DNA of 64,000 nucleotides from Fictibacillus terranigra (GTDB lineage Bacteria > Bacillota > Bacilli > Bacillales > Fictibacillaceae): NCBI RefSeq assembly GCF_030412265.1, contig NZ_JAUHLN010000001.1, forward strand, positions 1,371,438 through 1,435,437. Reading direction: 5' to 3'. A program made the position numbers and the translations under genes. The notes beneath the pieces are model-generated. The model was given only the letters and a program-made list of their open reading frames with translations. It searched no databases and was not told the DNA's origin. This document shows positions 39,331-49,804 of this stretch, one piece after another. Numbering within the stretch: the stretch's first letter is position 1; the number at the start of each line of letters is the position of its first letter.

Positions 39331-39987
39331 TTGATCACAAAAGTAATGCAGGAATATATAGAAGCATTGATTCCTGATCGAGATCCAAGAATTGTAGAAA
39401 TAGAGGAGTTCGCAAAAGAGCACGGTGTTCCGATCATGGAACTCGTTGGCATAGAAGCCCTCCTGCAGCAGCTTCGGATCATTCAGCCGCAGAGAATTTT
39501 AGAAGTAGGAACAGCCATAGGGTATTCGGCAATTCGTATGGCAGAAGCTGTACCGAATGCGTCGATCGTTACCATTGAGAAAGATACGGAACGATTTGAG
39601 CAGGCTGTCGCCAATATAAAGAAATTTGAGCTTTCTGAACGCATTACTGTATTGCTGGGTGACGCCAATGAATTAACAGCAGAAGCGGAAAAGCACGCAC
39701 CCTACGATGTTGTGTTTATAGATGCAGCAAAAGGACAGTACCAGCGTTTTTTTGAGAATTATGGAAAAATGCTTAAGCCTAAAGGCGTCATGATTTCAGA
39801 TAACATTCTGTTTAAAGGATACGTCGCCGATGACAGTGGGGTAGGAACGAGGAGGCTTGCATCCCTGGTCAGGAAAATTCGATCCTACAATGAATTTCTT
39901 ATGCACCACCAAGAGTATACTACCGCTATTTTACCTGTTGGAGACGGCATTGCGATCAGCGTGAAAAAGGATAAAGAGCACCGTTAG
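39331..39987 (+). CDS. trmR: tRNA 5-hydroxyuridine methyltransferase TrmR (YrrM)
   Basis: TrmR methylates 5-hydroxyuridine at tRNA position 34 to 5-methoxyuridine. The 218-residue class I SAM methyltransferase has the COMT-type motif [18 protein letters not shown] and motif [19 protein letters not shown]. The start is a TTG 5 nt after AGGAGGC. In B. subtilis the following genes yrrN-yrrO (trhP type) supply the hydroxylated substrate; here udk follows directly. Confidence 0.88.
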   Translation: MITKVMQEYIEALIPDRDPRIVEIEEFAKEHGVPIMELVGIEALLQQLRIIQPQRILEVGTAIGYSAIRMAEAVPNASIVTIEKDTERFEQAVANIKKFELSERITVLLGDANELTAEAEKHAPYDVVFIDAAKGQYQRFFENYGKMLKPKGVMISDNILFKGYVADDSGVGTRRLASLVRKIRSYNEFLMHHQEYTTAILPVGDGIAISVKKDKEHR

Positions 39988-40010
39988 AGAGATTTGGAAG
40001 GAGAAAGAAC

Positions 40011-40652
40011 ATGGTACAAAAACCGATTGTCATAGGGGTAGCCGGGGGTTCTGGCTCTGGCAAAACCACAGTGGCCAAAGAAATCTACCGCCAGTTTGCC
40101 GATCAGTCGATTCTCATCATAGAACAGGATTCATACTATAGAGACCAATCCGATAAGACGATGGACGAGCGTCTGAAAACGAATTATGATCATCCTCTGG
40201 CTTTTGATAATGAATTGCTTATTCATCAAATAAATGAACTTTTGGAATATAAATCCATTGAAAAGCCGGTTTATGACTATACAGCACATACAAGAAGTGA
40301 TAAAATTATCCCAGTTGAACCGAAAGATGTAATCATTCTTGAAGGTATTTTAATTTTGGAAGATGAGCGTCTTAGGGACCTCATGGATATCAAGCTGTTT
40401 GTCGATACGGATGCTGATGTGCGTATTATCCGCCGTATGGTAAGAGATACCCGTGACAGAGGGCGCACGCTTGAATCCGTTATCGATCAGTATACATCGG
40501 TAGTCCGTCCGATGCATAACCAGTTTATCGAACCAACAAAACGGTATGCAGATATTATTATCCCGGAAGGCGGACAAAATCGTGTAGCGATCGATTTGAT
40601 GGTTACCAAAATTCAAACGATCCTTGAAGAAAAAGCGATCTTAAAAAAATGA
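40011..40652 (+). CDS. udk: Uridine kinase
   Basis: Udk phosphorylates uridine and cytidine in pyrimidine salvage. The 213-residue P-loop enzyme has [17 protein letters not shown] at residues 9-25, the YYRDQSDKT region, and [34 protein letters not shown] follows. The ATG follows AAGGAGAA 23 nt after trmR. Confidence 0.96.
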   Translation: MVQKPIVIGVAGGSGSGKTTVAKEIYRQFADQSILIIEQDSYYRDQSDKTMDERLKTNYDHPLAFDNELLIHQINELLEYKSIEKPVYDYTAHTRSDKIIPVEPKDVIILEGILILEDERLRDLMDIKLFVDTDADVRIIRRMVRDTRDRGRTLESVIDQYTSVVRPMHNQFIEPTKRYADIIIPEGGQNRVAIDLMVTKIQTILEEKAILKK

Positions 40653-40672
40653 GGCCAAGCCCTCATTTTTTC
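40642..40672 (+). terminator. Terminator overlapping the udk stop
   Basis: AAAAATGAGG and CCTCATTTTTT form the stem; the udk stop codon lies in the 5' arm. Confidence 0.85.
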
Positions 40673-40817
40673 CGCATGGTTCGATTTTTTGAAGCCAATA
40701 AATTTGGCAAGCGCTTTATTTTTTAGTAAGGTGTAAGAATCCGATATACATATCAGATCTGTTTGACAACATATATAGTTATCAAGGGTACTGATTAATT
40801 GAAGGAGTGAATATAGG

Positions 40818-41294
40818 ATGTCAGAAGAAAAAAAGCATTATATGACGCTGGAAGGCAAGCAAAAATTAGAAAATGAATTAGAATATCTCAAAACCGAAAA
40901 GCGCAAAGAAGTGGTTGAGCGTATAAAAGTTGCCCGCAGTTTCGGTGACCTCTCAGAGAACTCTGAATATGATGCAGCGAAAGATGAACAGGCATTCGTT
41001 GAAGCGAGAATTGTTCAGTTGGAAAAAATGGTCCGGGATGCCGTGATTATTGAGGAAAATAAAGCTTCAGGAGACAGTGTATCCATTGGGAAATCTGTCA
41101 AGTTCCTGGAACTTCCTGATGGGGACGAAGAAACATACATGATCGTTGGGAGCGCGGAGGCAGATCCGTTCGAAGGTAAAATTTCAAACGATTCTCCAAT
41201 GGCGAAAAGCCTTCTTGGCAAAAAAGTGGGAGATCAGGTTACTGTGCAAACCCCAGGCGGAGAAATCAGTGTCAGAATTTTAGAAGTAAAATAA
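40818..41294 (+). CDS. greA: Transcription elongation factor GreA
   Basis: GreA stimulates transcript cleavage in backtracked RNA polymerase. The 158-residue protein has the N-terminal coiled coil with the acidic tip [14 protein letters not shown] and the C-terminal FKBP-like domain ending [32 protein letters not shown] precedes the ATG. A TTGACA at 40763-40768 may be its -35, but no convincing -10 is found at normal distance. Confidence 0.97.
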   Translation: MSEEKKHYMTLEGKQKLENELEYLKTEKRKEVVERIKVARSFGDLSENSEYDAAKDEQAFVEARIVQLEKMVRDAVIIEENKASGDSVSIGKSVKFLELPDGDEETYMIVGSAEADPFEGKISNDSPMAKSLLGKKVGDQVTVQTPGGEISVRILEVK

Positions 41295-41296
41295 TA

Positions 41297-41328
41297 AAAA
41301 CGGCGTCCAGCGGACGCTGTTTTTTGTT
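41297..41328 (+). terminator. Terminator after greA
   Basis: ACGGCGTCC and GGACGCTGT (one G-U pair) with loop AGC and T6. Confidence 0.88.
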
Positions 41329-41361
41329 TTGTCGGGATGCAAGTTTAATTACACCTGTCAG

Positions 41362-41387
41362 AGACCACACTGAAATCGAGGTGGTCT
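41362..41387 (+). promoter_or_regulatory. Hairpin covering the ribosome-binding site of the PBP gene
   Basis: AGACCAC (41362-41368) is complementary to GTGGTCT (41381-41387), 2 nt before the ATG. The 3' arm overlaps the Shine-Dalgarno GAGGTGG (41378-41384). Confidence 0.5.
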
Positions 41388-41389
41388 TT

Positions 41390-43123
41390 ATGAATAACAA
41401 TCAAAAACGTATCGTGATAGCAGGCTCTCTTTTCCTTGCAGGCTTGCTTTTTCTGGCAGGTCGGCTGATTCAGATTCAGCTCGTCTCTACAGAGTCCTTT
41501 TCTAAACATAAAATTAATCTTATCGACCAGAGTGTCAGGCAAAGAACTCATTCTTTTACGATCAATGAAGGGCGGGGCCTGCTGCTCGACCGGAACGGTG
41601 AGATGATATCTGCAGAACTTAGGCCAGCGGTTATCTTGTTTCCCTTTTTAAAGGGGGAGGAGGGAGCTATTGATGAAGTGGCAAATGCGCTGGGCAAAAG
41701 CCCTTCTTTGATTCGAAGGTCACTGGAAGAACATGAAGAGCCCTTTGTCATTTCAGACGAAAAAGATCATATTACATCAGAAACCATGGACAAAATCAAT
41801 AAATTAAAGCTGCCAGGAGTCTATGCTCATTATATTGCCCGAAATAAGCATTCGGAGTTTGCAAGTGCTTTGCTCGGTGTAACGGGACAGGCTCCAGAGG
41901 TCGTAAAGAAAAATTATAAAGACAAACTGGATAAAGGTATTGTTTCAATTAATACAAAAATCGGAAAAACAGGATTGCAGCAGGCGTTTGACCCTTTTTT
42001 AATTTCCGAAGGAGAGACGAAGCTGATCTATCATGTCGACCGTTCAGGATCTCCTCTTTTTGGATTGGATGTTAAGTACCTTGCACCATCCAATCCCTTT
42101 TATCCTGTAAGCGTGAAAACGACAATAGACAGTGAACTGCAGCACATTCTTGAGGATGCGGTGGATAAAAGCGGCATAAAAAACGGCGGAGCTGTACTTT
42201 TGGACGTTTCGAACAATGAGCTGCTTGGAATGGTAAGCCGGCCATACCATACCGGGCTCAGTAAAAACCAGATGGTGGCCAGACACGCACCAGGTTCTAT
42301 TTTTAAAGTTGTGACAGCGGCAGCTGCCATTGAAAATAAAGACCTTCAAAAGGGGAGGAACTTTGACTGTGACCTTGGAATCGATGGAAAAAGTGCGAAG
42401 CATCCTCTTGGAACTCTGGATTTTACAGCGAGTTTCTCGCAAAGCTGCAACCGGACGTTTGGAATGCTGGCTAATGAGATGATGGAAACAAATGACAAGA
42501 TTATAGACGACTATGCCGAAAAGCTTGGCTTAACGATAAGATCCGGATGGCACGGTCAAGTTTATCATTATCCGGAATTTAAACAATTTCCTGAAGAGGA
42601 GCAAGGAACCATTTGGGGTGACCGCTATGATCGAAATCAGCCTCTAGCTGTCTCTCAAACGGCGATCGGACAAAAAAATGTACAAGTGACGCCTTTATCA
42701 GTCGCAAACATGATGGCCGGAATCGCACGCGGAGGAAAAATGGAGGAAGTAAAAGCTGCTACAAAAATCCTCTATAAAAATGGCAATACCCTGCTTTCTT
42801 TTCCGAATCACAAACAGGAAAAGGGAATCGAGCCATACACGGCACAAAAGCTGCAGATGCTGCTTCGCGGCGTTATAACCGATCCAAAGGGAACAGGCAG
42901 AGCGCTGCAGAAATTGCCCTATACAGTGGCGGGAAAATCCGGTACGGCGGAAAAGGGGGATTCGAACACTTCAAATAAATGGTTTGCCGGTTATTTCCCT
43001 GCCGATCAGCCGAAATATGCACTCGTTGTCGTGGATTTTGACTACACAGACGCCAATACAACGGTTATTTCTGCTTATGCCGACATCGTCAACAAGATTT
43101 ACAAAAATGATAAAGAAAAATAA
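41390..43123 (+). CDS. pbpI: Penicillin-binding protein, D,D-transpeptidase of the FtsI/PBP2 type (YrrR/PbpI-like)
   Basis: This peptidoglycan transpeptidase is 577 residues from ATG 41390. After a short cytoplasmic end it has one membrane helix (IVIAGSLFLAGLLFLAGRLIQI), a dimerisation domain, and the catalytic domain. That domain has Ser303-Ile-Phe-Lys306, Ser352-Cys-Asn354 and Lys516-Ser-Gly-Thr519, so it is expected to be active. The place between greA and yrrS is that of pbpI in B. subtilis, where it is sporulation-associated. The ribosome site may be masked by a hairpin. Confidence 0.9.
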   Translation: MNNNQKRIVIAGSLFLAGLLFLAGRLIQIQLVSTESFSKHKINLIDQSVRQRTHSFTINEGRGLLLDRNGEMISAELRPAVILFPFLKGEEGAIDEVANALGKSPSLIRRSLEEHEEPFVISDEKDHITSETMDKINKLKLPGVYAHYIARNKHSEFASALLGVTGQAPEVVKKNYKDKLDKGIVSINTKIGKTGLQQAFDPFLISEGETKLIYHVDRSGSPLFGLDVKYLAPSNPFYPVSVKTTIDSELQHILEDAVDKSGIKNGGAVLLDVSNNELLGMVSRPYHTGLSKNQMVARHAPGSIFKVVTAAAAIENKDLQKGRNFDCDLGIDGKSAKHPLGTLDFTASFSQSCNRTFGMLANEMMETNDKIIDDYAEKLGLTIRSGWHGQVYHYPEFKQFPEEEQGTIWGDRYDRNQPLAVSQTAIGQKNVQVTPLSVANMMAGIARGGKMEEVKAATKILYKNGNTLLSFPNHKQEKGIEPYTAQKLQMLLRGVITDPKGTGRALQKLPYTVAGKSGTAEKGDSNTSNKWFAGYFPADQPKYALVVVDFDYTDANTTVISAYADIVNKIYKNDKEK

Positions 43124-43152
43124 TTTTCTGCTACACACTCAAAATCTCAAAC

Positions 43153-43180
43153 TTGTCGAATTCGTTTATCGTGGTAAAAT
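43153..43180 (+). promoter_or_regulatory. Promoter for yrrS
   Basis: TTGTCG (43153-43158), 16-nt spacer, extended -10 TGGTAAAAT (43172-43180). Confidence 0.6.
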
Positions 43181-43210
43181 TGATATAGCAAAACTTTAGA
43201 GGAGGTTTGT

Positions 43211-43861
43211 ATGAGCAGAAAACAATACCGTTCTCGCTTTGAAAAGCGAAAACAAAACCGAACGTTAAACATTGCAATCGGAGTAGTCATACTATTGATC
43301 ATAGTAGTAGGTGCCAACATCTTCATGAATGGTGGCAGCAGCCAGACGTCATCCACCCCTGCTCAAAGTGATCAGGACAAGAAAGATAAATCCTCTTCCT
43401 CTAAGACGGATTCAAAAAAGAAAGAGGACTCTATTGTCGTAGAGGAAGATAAGAACAAAGATTCTTCTGATCAGGATCAAAGCACTTCTTCACCAACCAA
43501 TGACAGTGAAGATAAAAATAATGATGCTGCGGATAAAAAAGAAGCCGATAAATCTAAAGCCGATCAACCTGAAGGCGGAGGGCCGGATGGCCCATGGGAG
43601 CCCGTAGGAACATCACAAACAGGCTCCCACACCAAATCCTATGATAAAGGCACTGCCGACTGGAACGAGCAAACAAAGGCACTTTCTTATGCAACTGGCA
43701 TACCGGCAGACCAAATGACCATTCTATGGCTAGGTAATGGCGGAGCACCGGACCAATCCGTCGGCAGGGTCCTTTCAAAGAAAGACGGAAGCCGTTACGA
43801 AGTACAGCTAAAATGGGAAGATGGGAAGGGCTGGAAACCTACCAGCGTTACAAAAAATTAA
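43211..43861 (+). CDS. yrrS: DUF1510-family membrane protein YrrS
   Basis: The 216-residue protein has a basic cytoplasmic N-terminus and one membrane helix (NIAIGVVILLIIVVGANIF). A long disordered linker of Lys, Asp, Ser and Glu follows (residues about 45-120), then a compact C-terminal DUF1510 domain (GPDGPWEPVGTSQTG, then WNEQTKALSYATGIP). The domain should lie outside the cell. YrrS follows pbpI in B. subtilis too, which suggests a link to that PBP. GAGGAGG precedes the ATG. Confidence 0.9.
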   Translation: MSRKQYRSRFEKRKQNRTLNIAIGVVILLIIVVGANIFMNGGSSQTSSTPAQSDQDKKDKSSSSKTDSKKKEDSIVVEEDKNKDSSDQDQSTSSPTNDSEDKNNDAADKKEADKSKADQPEGGGPDGPWEPVGTSQTGSHTKSYDKGTADWNEQTKALSYATGIPADQMTILWLGNGGAPDQSVGRVLSKKDGSRYEVQLKWEDGKGWKPTSVTKN

Positions 43862-43876
43862 TACTCAAGCATTGGA

Positions 43877-43915
43877 CAAGACCGGCTGAACGATTTTTCA
43901 GCCGGTCTTGTTTTA
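43877..43915 (+). terminator. Terminator after yrrS
   Basis: AAGACCGGCTGAA and TTCAGCCGGTCTT with a short T-rich tail. Confidence 0.88.
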
Positions 43916-43966
43916 TGAAGAATAGGAGGATGCCATTAATTGATTAATCCTCATTTCTATGGTATC

Positions 43967-43995
43967 TTGTAACCTGTAATGTTTTAATTCATAGT
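43967..43995 (+). promoter_or_regulatory. Putative promoter of the yrrT-mtnN-luxS-mccAB operon
   Basis: TTGTAA (43967-43972), 17-nt spacer, CATAGT (43990-43995). The -10 overlaps the CymR-like operator. Confidence 0.45.
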
Positions 43996-44010
43996 ATGGT
44001 GATAGGAATT
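43985..44010 (+). promoter_or_regulatory. CymR-operator-like sequence
   Basis: TAATTC at 43985-43990 and ATAGGAATT at 44002-44010 resemble the two ends of CymR boxes known from B. subtilis, which end in ATnGGAATT. The yrrT operon is a CymR target there, and cymR is present in this window. Confidence 0.6.
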
Positions 44011-44039
44011 ATATATTTTAAATAAATGGAGTGAAAAAA

Positions 44040-44687
44040 ATGGGCAGAGAATTTATTTCATTATTTGATGAGTGGGCGGAATCATACGATCAATCAGTGA
44101 CCGGGCAAGATAAAGAATACAAAGAAGTATTTGACCAATATGAAGAAATTCTGGAAGCCGTTGTTTCAAGAACCACTGGTACCGTTTTAGAATTTGGTGT
44201 GGGAACCGGTAATTTGACCGAAAAACTGCTCAATGCAGGCAGAACGGTCTATGGGATTGAACCATCGAAAGGAATGAGAGAAAAAACAAAGGAACGTTTT
44301 AACGAACTGCAGCTCTTTGATGGAGACTTTCTTTCATTTCCTGAGGTTCCGGAAGAGATTGACGCCATCGTAAGCACTTATGCATTCCATCATCTTACAG
44401 ATGAAGAAAAAGACTCTGCCATCCAATTATATAGCCAGATTTTAAAGGAAAATGGTAAAATTGTATTTGCGGATACAGCTTTCATTAATGATGCGGATAG
44501 ACAGGAAAGGCATCGTATCGTAAAAGAACAAGGTTTTTTAAACTTGCTGCAGGACTTGCAGACGGAATATTACACTACGCTGGAAGTATTGAATGAGCTT
44601 TTTCAGAAACATGGATTTGAAGTGTCATTTGAAAAATTAAACTCCTACGTCTGGCTGATGGAAGCTGTTAAAGTGAAAAAACAATAA
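44040..44687 (+). CDS. yrrT: SAM-dependent methyltransferase YrrT
   Basis: The 215-residue class I methyltransferase has motif [17 protein letters not shown] and the post-motif FHHLTDEEK. Start 44040 ([18 protein letters not shown]) is supported by GGAGTG and by the known YrrT N-terminus. Its substrate is unknown. It leads the sulfur-recycling operon, and its product S-adenosylhomocysteine is the substrate of the next enzyme. Confidence 0.88.
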   Translation: MGREFISLFDEWAESYDQSVTGQDKEYKEVFDQYEEILEAVVSRTTGTVLEFGVGTGNLTEKLLNAGRTVYGIEPSKGMREKTKERFNELQLFDGDFLSFPEVPEEIDAIVSTYAFHHLTDEEKDSAIQLYSQILKENGKIVFADTAFINDADRQERHRIVKEQGFLNLLQDLQTEYYTTLEVLNELFQKHGFEVSFEKLNSYVWLMEAVKVKKQ

Positions 44688-44712
44688 CAGAAAATATAAT
44701 GGAGTTGTCGCT

Positions 44713-45417
44713 ATGAAAATTGGAATTATCGGTGCAATGGAAGAAGAGGTCATCATTCTCAGGGATAAACTGTCACAAAGGCAGGACAAAACACTTGCTG
44801 GCTGTGAATTTTATACTGGAAAGATCGATGGCCTTGATATCATTCTCCTGAAGTCGGGTATTGCTAAAGTAAATGCCGCTATTGGAACTACACTGATGAT
44901 AGAGATGTATCAGCCTGATTGTATCATCAACACAGGATCTGCGGGAGGCTTTCATAAAGACCTGAATGTTGGAGATGTCGTGATATCAACAGAAGTGCGC
45001 CATCATGATGTCGATGCAACAATCTTTGGCTATGAATATGGGCAGGTTCCGCAAATGCCTGCCTTTTATGCACCTGATGCTGATCTTGTTTCAATCGCTG
45101 TTAAGAGCGCAAAAAAGGTTAGCGGGATTCAAGTAGCGAAAGGACTGATCGCTTCAGGTGATTCATTCATGAGTGATCATGACAGAGTAGAATATATCCG
45201 GACCAAACTTGCGGGACTATATGCAGCAGAAATGGAAGCTGCAGCCATCGCTCAGGTCGCCTACCAGTTTGATGTGCCATTTGTCATCATTCGTTCTCTT
45301 TCAGATATCGCAGGCAAAGATGCACGTGTTTCATATGACCAATTTTTAAATACCGCTTCCAAGAACTCGGCTGAATTGATTTTATTAATGATAGAGGAGT
45401 TGAAACATAATGGTTAA
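44713..45417 (+). CDS. mtnN: 5'-methylthioadenosine/S-adenosylhomocysteine nucleosidase
   Basis: MtnN removes adenine from SAH to give S-ribosylhomocysteine (SRH), and from MTA. The 234-residue protein has [10 protein letters not shown] (catalytic Glu in the N-terminal motif), the ribose-binding [12 protein letters not shown] with Glu near residue 175, and the catalytic Asp in [11 protein letters not shown] is the substrate of LuxS, whose gene overlaps mtnN by 8 nt. Confidence 0.95.
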   Translation: MKIGIIGAMEEEVIILRDKLSQRQDKTLAGCEFYTGKIDGLDIILLKSGIAKVNAAIGTTLMIEMYQPDCIINTGSAGGFHKDLNVGDVVISTEVRHHDVDATIFGYEYGQVPQMPAFYAPDADLVSIAVKSAKKVSGIQVAKGLIASGDSFMSDHDRVEYIRTKLAGLYAAEMEAAAIAQVAYQFDVPFVIIRSLSDIAGKDARVSYDQFLNTASKNSAELILLMIEELKHNG

Positions 45418-45877
45418 AAAAATGAATGTAGAAAGCTTTAATCTTGACCATACTAAAGTAGCAGCGCCGTATGTGCGTCTAGCTGGAACCATCCAAGGAA
45501 AAAATGGGGATGTTATCCATAAATATGACATCCGCTTCTGCCAGCCAAACAAAGATCACATGGATATGGCCGGGCTTCATTCCATCGAACATCTAATGGC
45601 AGAAAATATCCGTAACCACCATGATTCAGTAGTGGACATCAGCCCAATGGGCTGCCAAACCGGATTCTATCTTTCGGTGATTAACCATGACAACTATGAT
45701 GAGATCCTTGATGTGCTGGAAAAAACATTGCAAGATGTCCTTAAAGCGCAAGAGGTACCTGCCTGCAACGAAGTACAGTGCGGTTGGGCTGCTAACCACA
45801 GCTTGGAAGGTGCAAAGGAAATTGCTGAAAAAATGTTAGCGAAAAAAGATGAGTGGAACAAGGTGTTTGCTGAATAA
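45410..45877 (+). CDS. luxS: S-ribosylhomocysteine lyase LuxS
   Basis: LuxS cleaves SRH to homocysteine and DPD, the precursor of autoinducer-2. The 155-residue protein has the iron-binding HSIEH (His57, Glu60, His61), the catalytic Cys in [11 protein letters not shown] and the third metal ligand Cys124 in [18 protein letters not shown] 45410 has GAGGAG 10 nt upstream; ATG 45422 is an in-frame alternative. In B. subtilis luxS lies elsewhere; here it sits between mtnN and mccA so that SAH recycling to homocysteine and on to cysteine is one operon. Confidence 0.95.
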   Translation: MVKKMNVESFNLDHTKVAAPYVRLAGTIQGKNGDVIHKYDIRFCQPNKDHMDMAGLHSIEHLMAENIRNHHDSVVDISPMGCQTGFYLSVINHDNYDEILDVLEKTLQDVLKAQEVPACNEVQCGWAANHSLEGAKEIAEKMLAKKDEWNKVFAE

Positions 45878-45891
45878 GAGGAGTAAGTGCT

Positions 45892-47950
<2,059 letters not shown>

Positions 47951-47955
47951 GATGT

Positions 47956-47990
47956 AAACTCCCGGCAGAGTTAAACCGGGAGTTTTTTCA
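47956..47990 (+). terminator. Terminator after mccB
   Basis: AAACTCCCGG and CCGGGAGTTT with T6. Confidence 0.9.
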
Positions 47991-48071
47991 TATTTTTGTC
48001 AAATATTACGAGGCCAGCATCTCTCTGATATATGTTATTGTAAGATAAGAGGTTAGGAGGCTGGTTAAGTA

Positions 48072-48308
48072 ATGGATTCAAAAGTTATTCGAGAGATTAA
48101 AGTTAAAATTCAGGATTATCAGCACTACGGAATTGTCCTTTTATCATTAAGTTCATTTCTTTATCTAGGAACTGTGATTCCTTTTGCAGGGAAAGATACG
48201 GCAGATGCGGTTGTCTGCGGCTCAGCTTCCCTGGCAGGCCTTGGTTTCACCGCTCTTATGTACTATCAAGCGAAGCGATTAAAGAAACGTTTACAGGAAT
48301 ACCAATAA
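48072..48308 (+). CDS. yrhC: YrhC-family small membrane protein
   Basis: The 78-residue protein has two hydrophobic helices (YGIVLLSLSSFLYLGTVIPF and VVCGSASLAGLGFTALMYY), charged ends and the sequence KVKIQDYQHYG typical of YrhC. YrhC follows mccB in Bacillus and has no known function. AGGAGG lies 10 nt before the ATG. A terminator separates it from mccB, so it has its own transcript. Confidence 0.82.
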   Translation: MDSKVIREIKVKIQDYQHYGIVLLSLSSFLYLGTVIPFAGKDTADAVVCGSASLAGLGFTALMYYQAKRLKKRLQEYQ

Positions 48309-48311
48309 ATC

Positions 48312-48347
48312 AAAAATCTGGCAGCCATCACGGCTGCCGGATTTTTT
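48312..48347. terminator. Terminator between yrhC and the prenyltransferase gene
   Basis: AATCTGGCAGCC and GGCTGCCGGATT with T6. It lies between two convergent genes. Confidence 0.85.
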
Positions 48348-48357
48348 CATTTAAATA

Positions 48358-49248
48358 TTATGTTGATATACCTATGAATGTACCGATGCATAACAGAAGG
48401 CCAAAGCCTAAATGAAGCATTGCGGTAAGTCCAAGTGCTTTGTTGAGTTCTTTCGGCTCCCATGTGCGTGCAGCTATTCCTACTGCTTTTAATGCAATCG
48501 GCAGGGAAATAAAGGCGATTAAACTCCATGCGGGAAGCAGTGATGCGAAAACGAGCAGCAAGAGAATAATATACGTGCCAAGCATTAAGAGGTAATACTC
48601 GATTCGGGCTCCTTTTTTGCCAATCAATCCTGCGACTGTTATCTTATTGATCAGTTTATCCGTATCGATGTCTCTCAGATTATTGGCTTGCAAGATGGCC
48701 ATGATCAAGAACGCATTAGGAAGGGAAATAAGTACGGTTTCCCAGTGTACGGTAAGCGTCTGGACATAGTAAGAGCCGAGTACAGCCAAAACACCGAGTG
48801 TCGTTCCGGAAGCGAATTCCCCAAACCCATTGTAGGCCAGGGCAAATCGGGTCGCCGTATAAAAGTACCCGATCATCAATGAAGGAATTCCAATATATAA
48901 AATAAAGCTGCCTGTAAGACCAGCTAAAATCAGCCCGACTAAACTTCCTAAACCAAAAAAGATGAGTCCTGTAATATGGACTTGCTCAGGAGTCATTTCT
49001 TTGCGGTCAATAACTCCTGAAGGGCTGAGTGAGCCAGGCTGGTCAGCACCTTTTTTATGATCAAAATAGTCGTTCACCAAGTTGGTTCCGCACTGCATGA
49101 ATACCGCGCCAGCAAGTGTTAATAAAAAGATTCCCCAGTTGATCTCCGTCCACTTCATAGCAAGTATGGTACCGAAAATCACGGGTATGATAGAAGCCGT
49201 CAATGAAAATGGCCGGGTAGAAGCCAATAAAGTCTTAGGGCGTATCAT
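48358..49248 (-). CDS. menA: UbiA-family prenyltransferase, probably 1,4-dihydroxy-2-naphthoate polyprenyltransferase (MenA type)
   Basis: MenA attaches the polyprenyl chain in menaquinone synthesis. The 296-residue membrane protein has about eight to nine helices and both Asp-rich UbiA motifs: NLVNDYFDHKKGAD near residue 55 and NNLRDIDTDKLINK near 190. The C-terminus ends in two hydrophobic helices. The sequence differs clearly from what I recall of B. subtilis MenA, so it could be a second, divergent MenA or another UbiA enzyme. AGGGGGAA precedes the ATG on the minus strand. Confidence 0.72.
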   Translation of the reverse strand: MIRPKTLLASTRPFSLTASIIPVIFGTILAMKWTEINWGIFLLTLAGAVFMQCGTNLVNDYFDHKKGADQPGSLSPSGVIDRKEMTPEQVHITGLIFFGLGSLVGLILAGLTGSFILYIGIPSLMIGYFYTATRFALAYNGFGEFASGTTLGVLAVLGSYYVQTLTVHWETVLISLPNAFLIMAILQANNLRDIDTDKLINKITVAGLIGKKGARIEYYLLMLGTYIILLLLVFASLLPAWSLIAFISLPIALKAVGIAARTWEPKELNKALGLTAMLHLGFGLLLCIGTFIGIST

Positions 49249-49428
49249 AGTTGTTCCCCCTATCTTACGAATGACTAATTATAACGCATATCCATTATAA
49301 AACAAATGTTTGTGAAAAGGTACACATAATGCTCATTTCTTGTTCATGAAATAGAGTGAAAAATCCGCTGAACAACAGGTATCTTTGAGCACGATGGTGC
49401 ATATAAATAAATTGTTTGGTAAAAGAGG

Positions 49429-49457
49429 TTTACAAGTTACCAGGTTGTGGTTATAAT
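49429..49457 (+). promoter_or_regulatory. Strong sigma-A promoter of the yrzI-type small-ORF cluster
   Basis: TTTACA (49429-49434), 17-nt spacer, TATAAT (49452-49457). Transcription should start near 49464. Confidence 0.82.
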
Positions 49458-49502
49458 TACCATGTAAGAAAAATCAGAAATTAGCAAAGGAGGTCGGACA
49501 CC

Positions 49503-49577
49503 ATGATGCAATGGATGACAATTTCAGCAATGCAGCAATTGAATAAAATCTATCGATGTTCGGCCGTTGGACAGTAG
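49503..49577 (+). CDS. 24-codon leader ORF
   Basis: AAAGGAGG (49486-49493) precedes ATGATG at 49503/49506, and the stop is at 49575-49577. The peptide reads MMQWMTISAMQQ followed by LNKIYRCSAVGQ. Its strong ribosome site, its place just after a strong promoter and its position before two terminators suggest a leader peptide. No homologue is recalled. Confidence 0.55.
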   Translation: MMQWMTISAMQQLNKIYRCSAVGQ

Positions 49578-49600
49578 TCTTTTTTAACGATTTTTTGGAT

Positions 49601-49640
49601 AAAAAAGCGCCGCAGGCTGAACGATGCCTGTGGCTTTTTT
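49601..49640 (+). terminator. Intrinsic terminator T1 within the leader
   Basis: GCCGCAGGC (49609-49617) pairs with GCCTGTGGC (49626-49634), followed by T6. Its 5' arm is also perfectly complementary to the 3' arm of T2 over 8 nt. Confidence 0.85.
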
Positions 49641-49658
49641 GTGCCCATTTTTGGGTTG

Positions 49659-49691
49659 GTTGCAGGGATCTTGTACCTGCGGCTTTTTTTT
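49659..49691 (+). terminator. Intrinsic terminator T2 within the leader
   Basis: GTTGCAGG (49659-49666) pairs with CCTGCGGC (49676-49683), followed by T8. It is related in sequence to T1, and its 5' arm can also pair with the T1 3' arm. Confidence 0.8.
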
Positions 49692-49721
49692 ATAAACATC
49701 GGAGTGAGGGAGGAGAGAAAA

Positions 49722-49781
49722 ATGATGATAAGTATTGCTTTGTTGACCTGGTTCTCTTTGGAGAAGGATATGACTTGTTGA
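49722..49781 (+). CDS. 19-residue micropeptide, unit 1 (ends EKDMTC)
   Basis: GAGGGAGGAGAG lies before ATGATG at 49722. The peptide is MMISIALLTWFSLEKDMTC and stops at 49779-49781. It is followed after 23 nt by a YrzI-family gene. A second peptide with the same ending is found at 49990, also directly before a YrzI gene. In B. subtilis a 17-residue ORF (S1025) in the yrzI operon is the cleavage target of Rae1. Homology of the peptides is inferred from place and size. Confidence 0.65.
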   Translation: MMISIALLTWFSLEKDMTC

Positions 49782-49804
49782 ATTAAATTAAAGGAGGAAT
49801 TTCA

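Noticed and set aside
40705-40718. cre-like (CcpA) sequence GGCAAGCGCTTTAT upstream of greA
   Set aside because: It shares the AAGCGCTT core but misses several consensus positions, and greA is not a usual CcpA target. A similar AAGCGCTT also occurs in the DUF1292 terminator region.
40763-40768. TTGACA before greA as a promoter
   Set aside because: No -10 hexamer is found at 15-19 nt. The sequence alone does not support a promoter call.
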